Assembly (NCBI GenBank): GCA_019188255.1
Contig: JAETXT010000006.1
Span: 1,426,001-1,490,000 of the forward strand
DNA from: Verticillium longisporum
Lineage: Eukaryota > Ascomycota > Sordariomycetes > Glomerellales > Plectosphaerellaceae
Length of the DNA: 64,000 bases
Direction: 5' to 3'
Below the pieces are notes generated by a model. The model saw only the letters and a program-made list of their open reading frames with translations, made no database searches and was not told the DNA's origin. Positions 55,927 to 64,000 of this stretch are shown in pieces. The position numbers and the translations under genes were made by a program. Within the stretch, counting starts at the first letter, position 1; each line of letters opens with the position of its first letter.

Positions 55927-57534
55927 ATAGTGTTGATGGTGCGATCTCTTGGCAAGGCTGATGTTGCCGTTGAGGAAGAGGATGGCGCAATTCCTATAAC
56001 GTTCGTGTGGTCTCTTGCGTATTTATGTCTCCCCCTCCTCGGTCGAAACGTCTTGACCGGCTGCCCCGCACTTGTAGGGCAGGCAGAAGCAATGCTTCCA
56101 GTGCACGCCGCGCCCTCTCGACTCCACATCGTGTCTGACGGCTCGAGACCTCCGTGAAGCGGTGCATCGACGTGCATCGGACTCTGCATGTGCAGCTTGG
56201 GCAGCTCCCTTGAGCCATATCTTGCTACGCCGAAACGCCTACACGTATCAACTCGGTCCCTACCTAGGCACAGCTCGTGCGGGTCGCGGCGCAGCGTGAG
56301 CGACAACCTTGCAGAGCGTCCAATGGCTCGCTAGCCTCCTGGGGAGTACGACACTAGCTTGCTTGCAGTTTGAGTTGCCTGGCAAATGCTTGCTGTGAAG
56401 TGAGGTGCTTACGTGCAGGTGGGCATGCACCCGGGCGGCTCAGCCTGCGCCATATCGAGTTAGTCTTGACTATCGGCCTGACTACCAGGGGCATTGCTCC
56501 AGGCGCATTGCCCCCAGCAGGTCGTTGCTCGAGACCAGAGCTCTCATTACACGATACACCATGATGAACATGGGGAATGGCATTAAACAGGGCTGAACGT
56601 GGTCTGCCTGACAGCCCTCTCCTCAGCGACGTGGAGTGCTGGTTTGTTGACGTCCTGCGATGAACTCTTGGCAGCAAATATCTTTCACGCGCGGGTTGGA
56701 GAGATTAAGAATATCGATTTCCGCCCAGGCAAGGCAAATCTGCCATGAAGATATTTCATATACCAGTTGGAGGATCTTCGAGCAATGCTAAAATCTAGCT
56801 CAGCGACTTGGTGTGAGGATGACCCGATGCATGCCACTCTGACGTTCCCCAGACCTTCAGAAGAGTGGTGGGGCTCGAAAACTCCCTACATCTCCTACAA
56901 ATATTTGACAAGTAGAGACAAAAAGGTCCAGTATAGGCTGTTCATTAGTTTGAATGTAGATTGTTGTCCAGACGTTGCACAATTGGCACCTACCGATCTG
57001 CTACCTCAGATCAAGGCCCGCCATCGCAAGCGAACATTGGCTGTAGGCTTTAGCCTCAGCACTAGCCTCAGCACTCCGAGAATTGGTACCGTGCTATGGA
57101 CACGAGCCTAAAGAGTATGACAAGAATCGCTTGCACAGCTTCGAAGCTCATACTCGTTTCTCATATTGGCTCCAGGCACACCAAAAGTGCAATCCGTCGT
57201 CATGCTGCAATGCAATGCGATACTTCACCGCGAGCATCGCTTGGCATGCTCGGCAAGATCACCTTTGAGGCATGGGAATCATAGCGAGCAAAACAAAAAT
57301 CATGTCTCAATTCAGCGTCAATAGTGTGATTCGTTGCACATCTCGTCGCTAACGCCTCTACTCCCCTGCGCCTCTACCTCTACGTCTATACCCACCCACC
57401 ACCATGTCTATGGACACAAAATGCTCGCACAAATGTTCGTGGTAAAAAAGTATGTACATGGAAGGCCAAACGTGACGGCCAGAACCGGAAGATCAAAAAG
57501 CGAGGAAAGACGCAGCCGCTGACTCTACTCGTTG
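55927..57534. other. Intergenic region, no convincing gene
   Basis: Open frames of up to 114 codons (for example 56767-57111 on the plus strand) lack motifs and codon signal. Includes the GST promoter and the carbonic anhydrase 3' UTR. Confidence 0.4.
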
Positions 57535-58394
57535 ATGCGGTGCTGCCAGACCTCCTGCTCGGCGCGCGCGCTGTAGGTGCTGGCGCCGAGAAGGGCCTGC
57601 ATCTGCGTGACGCCGGCGAACATGGTCTGGCGGGCGACGAACCAGCGGATGCCCTCGTGGCAGGGGGCTCGTGAGAGAGCCCTGGTAGGTCCAGAACTCG
57701 TTGAAGTGGGCGACGCCGTCGAGGGCGAGGTTGAGGTCGAGCGTGGCCTCGACCTGCGTGCCCGTCTCGCTGAAGCCGATCATGGGCGGCAGCTGCGTGA
57801 AGAAGGGGTCGTCCTCGGTGCCGGGGTCGACGCGGAACGCGAGCACGGCGGCCTCGTGGCCCGCGGCGTCGACGTGCACAAAGTGGATCTCCGACTTGGA
57901 GCGGCGGCCGCTGACCGTGTGGTCGGCCGGCGAGTGGATGTGCCAGCCGACCATGTAGACCGTCTTGTTGTCGTAGGTGAAGGACGGGTTGCCCGTGTAG
58001 ACGCCCTCGGGGTGCGCGATGGTGAAGGCCGGGCCGTAGCCCCAGTTGAAGAAATTGCCCGTCACGTTGGTGGGGTAGTTGAACGTCGGCCGGTGGTTGA
58101 GAGACAGACCGTTGCTGAGGCTCAGCGCGATGGGCGACTGCTGCGTGCCGGTCTGGCAGAGGGTGTAGTCTGGGTGAGTATGTTAGTATTGGAGCCGGTC
58201 ATCCTCGAGAAGGGAGCTCACATACTTTCGTTGATGCGGCCCCAGTTGAAGGATGCCTCGTAGGCCCAGTCGGTAGGCGGCGGCGGCGCACCCTCCTTAC
58301 GCTTCATGACGCCCATGGGCGCGCTGTTCTCATGGCCGGGACAGGCCAACACGGTCGAGGCCGCAGCCAAGGCGCCGAAGATTGAGAACTTCAT
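57535..58394 (-). CDS. Secreted alpha-class carbonic anhydrase, one -1 frame break
   Basis: Zinc enzyme interconverting CO2 and bicarbonate, here extracellular. ATG 58394 begins a signal peptide (MKFSIFGALAAASTVLA). Exon 1 ends at 58226, a 56-nt intron runs to 58170, and exon 2 continues with QSPIAL, the zinc-binding pair in VGWHIHSP and the third His region in EIHFVHVDAAGHEAAVLAF. After GSLTSP the frame is lost at the G5 run 57663-57667 (C run on the coding strand). One added base restores CHEGIRWFVARQ and a stop at 57537-57535. The unshifted frame ends at 57493 with low-complexity sequence. So the protein is normal except for one homopolymer contraction, which may be a sequencing error. Confidence 0.88.
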
Positions 58395-60157
58395 GGCGGA
58401 GGAGTACGATGTTGCTTGTGGGAGTTGGAACGATCGACAAAAAGCTTTGACCTTGAGGCGCTGATCGGATGTTACAAAGCTGAGATGTGATGAATATGGG
58501 TGAGGACTGCTGTGCCGAGTGAGGCTGTTGCAGGTCGGTAGAGTGAGGATCGTCGCTCGTCTTATAGCATCGTCATCGTGGGCAAAGATGAGGTGCCATC
58601 ACGACACAGGCCCCCTTGTCCTCCATCTCCATTGCCTGCCGTGTCAGCGAAATGGGGAGCAGCGACAAACGTCACGCACGAGGCGGTCGCGCGCACGCAA
58701 CGCGACTTGTTCAGTCTTGGCAGCATAAACTCCGCCCCTGGGCGATCTGTGGAATTGTGCCCTTAGCTCCTCATCCCATGTTACAGGCAAAGAGCAGCAT
58801 GGGCGACGGAGCTTCAGCACAGCGCTCTCTACGGTCCCCGCCGACCCGGCAGATTCCATGGTGGTCTGGCAGTCAATCCAATCTGCAATGCCCAACATCG
58901 CGGACCCCGGACAACTGGCACCACAGAGTACCTAGCGCGTCAGCTGTGCGGTCCTGAACCGTCGGGTTCTTCGAGTAAAGGGCTGTGGGGGAGCCAATGG
59001 CACATGGCACATGGTCTCGGCACCTGTCAGTCCAGGGGCATCCTTGGATCATCGGTCCAGGACACGACTAGCGGGGCGGCAGTCGAGGGGGCAGTGTCGT
59101 GGGAATGAGCTCACTTTGAGTCCATCCACTATCGCAAGGTCTTGGCGCTTGTGTTCTCTGCACTGCCCCTCGTTCCTTTTGTCCCTGTGGCCTTGGCTTG
59201 ACCGGTGCTCAGGTGTTGCCAGGCGACTTGAGCCTCCATTTTCCCCTCACGCTTGTGGCCAACTCGAGATGATTGCGTCTTGGCACCAATGCCATGCCAA
59301 AAGACCTTCATTGTTGTTTTCTTGCTGCCTGGACACCGGCAGATGATTGAACGCCCGCTGTGCTTGTCGCTTGCTGCGACGGACCCGTGATTGAGGCAGG
59401 GAGAAAGGCTCTCTGACTGTATGCCTGGTCTTGGCGACACTGCTGCTGACGACGACGACGACGACTGTGACACCTATAGCACTCCTTGTCGGGTCTTCCG
59501 TCGGCAGCTCCAATGATGCCAGCCTTTGACCAACAGAGTGCCCAATTGATGGATTGCCCCTTGGTTAGTTTGTCGCGCACATTTCCATCCCCAAGCACAG
59601 ACTGGCTCTCGAGTGTAAACGACCAATCGCAAACATGTCGCGCTGGCTCGCCCTAAATTTCGCAGAGCATGAAACGAACCAAGGCCCAGACCACCGCGAT
59701 ACGTTCATTACAGATAGAGTAGACGACCCGATTAGGGCACAAGCTCCCGTTGTTTTGGGACGAGGCACGGTTCTGCGAGTCTTCTATCTTTGGGCCACCT
59801 CTGACTCGTCGTCATGCGTGTGTCCCCGACGGAGGTGGAGGAATTGCCATCTGCCTTCATCAATTTAGCTTTTCGGGCCCTCTTTTTGCAATGCTGATTG
59901 ATCTGCGCCTCAATGGCGCTGCGAAATCAAGCTGCCCACGTGTGATTTTTTTCAACCACTGTACTGACATTGAGCTGTTCCTTAGCAGAACTGTACGTAC
60001 CGTAACGGACTGATTCGAGCACCCTCTGTATCGCCACTTCTTATTTGTTTCGTTGAAGTACGGCATCAAACCGATCGAAGGTGGGTTGGTCTTGACGCGG
60101 GACGGCGCGACACGCGAACTGGTGGATCCCACTCCACGTGGCGCCCCACCTGCAGCC
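58395..60157. other. Intergenic region and probable 5' UTR of the LINE
   Basis: No gene with recognisable motifs. The 5' end of the LINE must lie somewhere before 60158 but cannot be fixed without its other end or another copy. Confidence 0.4.
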
Positions 60158-61471
60158 ATGGCGACCGAAAACGACACGATCAACGTCGCGTCTGACGAGG
60201 AAGGGAGGAATGGTGTTGAGCAGCGACGACTTCGACCGCGCAAACCGAGCAGCAAAGCCATCGAAAATCAGACAATCGACGATACAACCGACGATGCGGA
60301 AATCACGACTAGGAAGCCCAACAGGCGCAATGCCAGAGCGGCGTTGGGAGGACGACCGTCCGTGGAGAAAGAGCGACAGGTAGACGACGACACGTCGCGA
60401 CTCGCAAAACAGGAACCGATGAAGCAGCAAACGAAGCTCCTCAAAGCAGTCTTAGTTAAGCTCCAGTCACTGGCGGAACTGATTGAAGATCTTCAAGACG
60501 AAAACCGAGAACTTAAGAGGGACCTTCTTACGACTAAAGACAAACTACACATGGTCACGGAACAAATGACAGAACAAGCCCAGAGCATACGCGGAAGCGC
60601 CGAAGCGATTGCAACGATGGTTACAGGGCAGCAGAGGTCCGAGCCATCCTACGCAGACATTGCCCGAATGCCACCGACCAGCCGACTCGACAACGCGGGC
60701 CCGGGCCCCACGGCACCACCGGGTCCAACAGACGTGGTCTTCTGCACGATCGACACGTCAAGGATCGAGGACGAACAAGACGAACAACTGACACCGGGCG
60801 CTGTTCGTACCCTCACGGAAGGCGAGGTCAGGGTGGACCAGAGCCAATCCGATTGGCGTTGCCTGGCTGTGACCAAAGACCCGAAGAAGCCTCGAATCAG
60901 AATTGCCTGCAGAAACGAGGAGGAGCACACCATGGTGAAACGGCTCGTGGGAGCCAAGCTGCCGCGGGGAGCCCGGATGCTGAGAGACGAACTCTACCCC
61001 GTCAAAGTCGACTACGTGTCCCGCACGGTGGTCGTGGATGAGGCGAATGCCATTCGTAGTGGAGCCGCCGAGGAGATTGGCAAAGAAAATGACGTTCAAG
61101 TTGCGAAGGTAGGCTGGCTTAGCAACAGGGATGTTCCGAAGGCGTACGGCTCAATGGTTATCTACCTCACGAAGAAGGCGGACGCGGAAAGGCTACTCGC
61201 GGAGGGTTACGCTTATGCGGGAGGACAATCCGGGAGGACCAAGGTCTTCGAATCTCGTCCTCGCCTCGACCAGTGCTACAACTGTCAGCAGGTTGGCCGC
61301 GGCCACAAAGCTCACCAGTGCGACCTGCCCCAGATGTGCGGGCAATGCGCCAAGGAGGGTCACCACCACAGTGTTTGCACTGAGACTACCCTCAAGTGTG
61401 TTCCCTGCGGAGGTCCTCATGCGTCGTTCAGCAGAAACTGCAAGAAGCTCTACCCTTCTTTGAATGAGTAG
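60158..61471 (+). CDS. LINE ORF1 protein (Gag-like RNA-binding)
   Basis: 437 codons from ATG 60158 (the frame is open from 60053, but the upstream part looks like UTR). N-terminal acidic/basic region, a coiled coil ([31 protein letters not shown]), a central part with [18 protein letters not shown], and three zinc knuckles at the end: [30 protein letters not shown] and [15 protein letters not shown]. Such proteins coat the element RNA as ribonucleoprotein. It ends at TAG 61469-61471, overlapping the ORF2 ATG by 8 bp. Confidence 0.92.
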   Translation: MATENDTINVASDEEGRNGVEQRRLRPRKPSSKAIENQTIDDTTDDAEITTRKPNRRNARAALGGRPSVEKERQVDDDTSRLAKQEPMKQQTKLLKAVLVKLQSLAELIEDLQDENRELKRDLLTTKDKLHMVTEQMTEQAQSIRGSAEAIATMVTGQQRSEPSYADIARMPPTSRLDNAGPGPTAPPGPTDVVFCTIDTSRIEDEQDEQLTPGAVRTLTEGEVRVDQSQSDWRCLAVTKDPKKPRIRIACRNEEEHTMVKRLVGAKLPRGARMLRDELYPVKVDYVSRTVVVDEANAIRSGAAEEIGKENDVQVAKVGWLSNRDVPKAYGSMVIYLTKKADAERLLAEGYAYAGGQSGRTKVFESRPRLDQCYNCQQVGRGHKAHQCDLPQMCGQCAKEGHHHSVCTETTLKCVPCGGPHASFSRNCKKLYPSLNE

Positions 61472-64000
61472 CACGCTCCGGATAATCCAACTCAATGTGC
61501 GAAAACGCGGCGAGGTTCACGAGAGCCTCATGAACGACGAGGACATTCAGGACGCAGCGGTGCTGGTCATTCAGGAACCACAAGCACGGATGATCAAGGG
61601 ACGGTTATTGACGACTCCGATGGGACATCACGGATGGACAAAGATGGTCCCACCAACGACTGGGGAAGGACGATGGGCGATCCGAAGCATGCTTTGGATA
61701 AGGAAGGATTTGGGGGCGGAACAGGTGTTGATAGAGTCTCCGGACATGACAGCAGCACTGTTGAGGCTCCCAGAGAGACTGGTACTGGTGGTGTCCGTGT
61801 ACGTGCAGGGGATGGACACCCAGGCATTACAGGAAGCGTGTAACACCATACGTAGTGCGGTCGCGGATGCTAGGAGAGCCGCAGGAGAGGTGGTGGACGT
61901 GGTCATTGCGGGCGACTTCAACCGCCACGATCAACTATGGGGAGGAGACGACGTGTCTCCGGTACGACAGGGTGAAGCCGATAACATCATCGACCTAATG
62001 AACGAGCTCTCCCTCTGCAGCATGCTCCCACGGGGCACGAAGACATGGCAAGGCGGAGACCACGAATCGACAATCGACCTTGTGCTGGTGTCAGAGGACC
62101 TAGCTGCGTCCATGATCAAGTGTACGACGCACGGGACAGAGCACGGGTCGGACCACCGCACCATCGAAACGATCCTTGACGTATCAGTTCCGACCCCGAA
62201 AGCCCAAGACCGACCTCTATTCAAAAACGCGCCATGGAAGGAAATCAACACCCGAATCTCCACGGCACTCGAGACAGTCCCGATGGAAGGCACGGTCCAA
62301 GAGAAGACGGACAGACTCATGTCAGTGGTGCTGGGAGCAGTACAGGCCTTGACACCGAAAGCCAAACCATCGCCATACGCGAAGCGGTGGTGGACGGCGG
62401 ATCTTACGCAGCTCCGCCACATCCACACACATTGGAGAAACCGGGCGAGGGCAGCAAGACGGGCAGGACGGAACGATGAAGCACTGGAGAACACGGCCAA
62501 GGGAGCAGCGAAACAATACCATGATGCCATTCGACAACAGAAGAAAACCCATTGGAATGACTTCCTGGCCAACAACGACAACATCTGGAAGGCCGCCAAG
62601 TATCTGAAGTCTGGCGACGATGCGGCGTTCGGCAAGGTGCCACAACTTGTGAAGGCTGATGGCACACGGACGACCAACAGCAAAGAGCAAGCGGTTGAAC
62701 TGCTTACCACTTTCTTCCCGTCCCTACCGGAGCATATCGAAGAGGAAGGGGAGAGACCTCAACGCGAATCAGCTGTTAACATGCCCAACATCACGATGGA
62801 AGAAGTCGAACGCCGTCTTTTCGCGACGAAATCGTGGAAAGCACCTGGTGAGGACGGGTTGCCAGCGATGGTCTGGAAACAGATTTGGCCAGCCGTCAAG
62901 CACAGGGTCCTGGCGATTTTCCGCGCATCACTAGAGGAAGGAGTACTCCCCGACCAATGGAGGCACGCCAAGATCATCCCGCTCAAAAAGCCCGGCAAAG
63001 CAGACTACACCATCGCCAAGGCTTGGAGGCCCATCTCGCTCCTCGCCACGCTCGGCAAGGTTCTCGAGTCGGTTGTTGCGGAGAGGATATCCCATGCAGT
63101 CGAAACGCACGGGTTGTTGCCTACGAACCACTTCGGGGCCCGCAAACAGAGGTCAGCAGAACAAGCGTTAGTGCTGCTGCAAGAACAAATCTACGCAGCA
63201 TGGAGAAATCGTTGGGTGGTCAGCCTCGTGAGCTTCGATGTGAAGGGAGCGTACAATGGAGTGTGTAAAGAGAGACTTATTCAGAGAATGAGAGCGAGGG
63301 GCCTCCCAGGAGAGTTGCTCCGTTGGGTAGAGGCATTCTGCTCAGATCGGACGGCGACAATTCAGGTCAACGGCCAAGCATCAGAGGTCCGGACCCTGCC
63401 GCAGGCCGGACTACCGCAAGGATCACCACTGTCACCCATCTTGTTTCTGTTCTTCAACGCAGACCTTGTACAACAGAAGATCAACTGCTATGGGGGAGCT
63501 ATAGCCTTCGTCGACGACTTTACAGCCTGGGTCGCTGGCCCAACCACGCAAGACAACCGTAAAGGAATTGAGGCAATCATCGAAAAGGCATTGGACTGGG
63601 AGCGGAGAAGCGGTGCAACTTTCGAAGCGGACAAGACTGCGGTCATCCACTTCACCCGATGGGCCAAAAGGTCCGATTCGGAACCCTTCACTATCAAAGG
63701 GCAAACAGTCGAACCCAAACAGCATGTCAAGATCCTCGGCGTGATCATGGACATTGGACTCAGGTATAGGGAACACATTGCAAGAGTGGCGACCAAGGGA
63801 TTGGAGGCTGCTATGGAGCTGAAACGACTGAGAGGATTGACCCCGGCGACAGCACGGCAGCTATTCACGGCCACCGTGGCTCCGGTGGTGGATTATGCCT
63901 CTAACGTCTGGAGGCACCGATGCAAAGATCGGACGGCGGCAGCAATCAATCGCGTCCAAAAGGTCGGAGCGCAGGCAATCATTGGAGCGTTCATCACGAT
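61464..64000 (+). CDS. LINE ORF2: AP-type endonuclease and reverse transcriptase (partial)
   Basis: The frame opens at ATG 61464 inside ATGAGTAG, shared with the ORF1 stop, and stays open to the window end (about 845 codons). The endonuclease shows [46 protein letters not shown] and HGSDHRTIE, i.e. the exonuclease-endonuclease-phosphatase fold with catalytic D and H. RT motifs: [53 protein letters not shown] and the catalytic AFVDDFTAW (about 63505-63530). A C-terminal RNase H, expected for Tad-type elements, would lie beyond the window. It nicks DNA and copies its RNA at the cut. Confidence 0.94.
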   Translation, partial: MSSTLRIIQLNVRKRGEVHESLMNDEDIQDAAVLVIQEPQARMIKGRLLTTPMGHHGWTKMVPPTTGEGRWAIRSMLWIRKDLGAEQVLIESPDMTAALLRLPERLVLVVSVYVQGMDTQALQEACNTIRSAVADARRAAGEVVDVVIAGDFNRHDQLWGGDDVSPVRQGEADNIIDLMNELSLCSMLPRGTKTWQGGDHESTIDLVLVSEDLAASMIKCTTHGTEHGSDHRTIETILDVSVPTPKAQDRPLFKNAPWKEINTRISTALETVPMEGTVQEKTDRLMSVVLGAVQALTPKAKPSPYAKRWWTADLTQLRHIHTHWRNRARAARRAGRNDEALENTAKGAAKQYHDAIRQQKKTHWNDFLANNDNIWKAAKYLKSGDDAAFGKVPQLVKADGTRTTNSKEQAVELLTTFFPSLPEHIEEEGERPQRESAVNMPNITMEEVERRLFATKSWKAPGEDGLPAMVWKQIWPAVKHRVLAIFRASLEEGVLPDQWRHAKIIPLKKPGKADYTIAKAWRPISLLATLGKVLESVVAERISHAVETHGLLPTNHFGARKQRSAEQALVLLQEQIYAAWRNRWVVSLVSFDVKGAYNGVCKERLIQRMRARGLPGELLRWVEAFCSDRTATIQVNGQASEVRTLPQAGLPQGSPLSPILFLFFNADLVQQKINCYGGAIAFVDDFTAWVAGPTTQDNRKGIEAIIEKALDWERRSGATFEADKTAVIHFTRWAKRSDSEPFTIKGQTVEPKQHVKILGVIMDIGLRYREHIARVATKGLEAAMELKRLRGLTPATARQLFTATVAPVVDYASNVWRHRCKDRTAAAINRVQKVGAQAIIGAFIT

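Larger units (their letters stand above)
60158..64000 (+). mobile_element. Tad-like LINE (non-LTR retrotransposon), 3' end outside window
   Basis: Two overlapping frames in LINE order: ORF1 with three CCHC-type knuckles, then ORF2 with endonuclease and reverse transcriptase. No frameshift or stop in 3.8 kb and no RIP signature, so it appears young. Confidence 0.9.

Noticed and set aside
54550..56157. A 535-codon open frame on the plus strand
   Set aside because: It starts inside a CTCCTG microsatellite and continues antisense to the GST gene. Composition is low-complexity and no motif is present.
56767..57111. A 114-codon plus-strand frame
   Set aside because: No recognisable family, no signal or membrane segment, and no supporting neighbour; not enough to call a gene.

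Overview
The window looks like a chromosome segment of a filamentous ascomycete (Pezizomycotina, probably Sordariomycetes). The evidence is short GT-AG introns of about 50-67 nt, a Zn(II)2Cys6 regulator, a NACHT-type NLR, DUF3425 and SRPBCC proteins, and AT-rich blocks with the mark of repeat-induced point mutation (RIP). It is a two-speed landscape. Blocks at about 3085-5590, 12047-12655, 19985-28789, 35612-36867 and 38726-40564 have almost no CA or TG dinucleotides. They hold relics of hAT, Ty3/gypsy and Ty1/copia elements that can still be read through the mutations. Gene-bearing DNA of normal composition lies between and beside them.

Layout. 1-3013: 3'-truncated Zn2Cys6 transcription factor (minus). 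3085-12655: RIP-ruined hAT transposon split by an unmutated Ty1/copia element (5591-12041; near-identical LTRs, 5-bp target duplication GCCTC, one 1745-codon gag-pol). 12656-19985: a small catabolic gene island with a flavin (Baeyer-Villiger type) monooxygenase, a succinate-semialdehyde-dehydrogenase-like ALDH and an AtuA/DUF1446 gene, all with reading-frame breaks. 19985-40564: a nested repeat block made of a RIPed gypsy relic, an inverted RIPed sister of the intact copia element, an unmutated chromodomain Ty3/gypsy element (28790-35611) and, inside another gypsy relic, a pogo/Fot1-like DNA transposon (36868-38723). 40565-58394: a gene-rich stretch with degenerate ankyrin repeats, an NLR with one in-frame stop, a DAL5-family MFS permease next to a TauD/Jlp1 sulfonate dioxygenase, an SRPBCC protein, a DUF3425 protein, a GST and a secreted alpha-carbonic anhydrase. 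60158-64000: a Tad-like LINE running off the window.

The strongest unusual signals are these. (i) A spliced antisense gene for a Zn2Cys6-like, coiled-coil protein sits in the 3' part of the chromodomain element and overlaps the end of pol; the copia element also has an antisense ORF whose stop shares the CTAG of the pol stop. (ii) One copia family occurs both as a fully RIPed relic and as a pristine copy. (iii) Ten frame breaks, in two transposons and several genes, are all in the -1 sense, several of them at homopolymers. That could be real decay or base-calling error, and it must be settled before any gene here is called dead.

All calls come from reading the sequence and from remembered family features; no database search was run.
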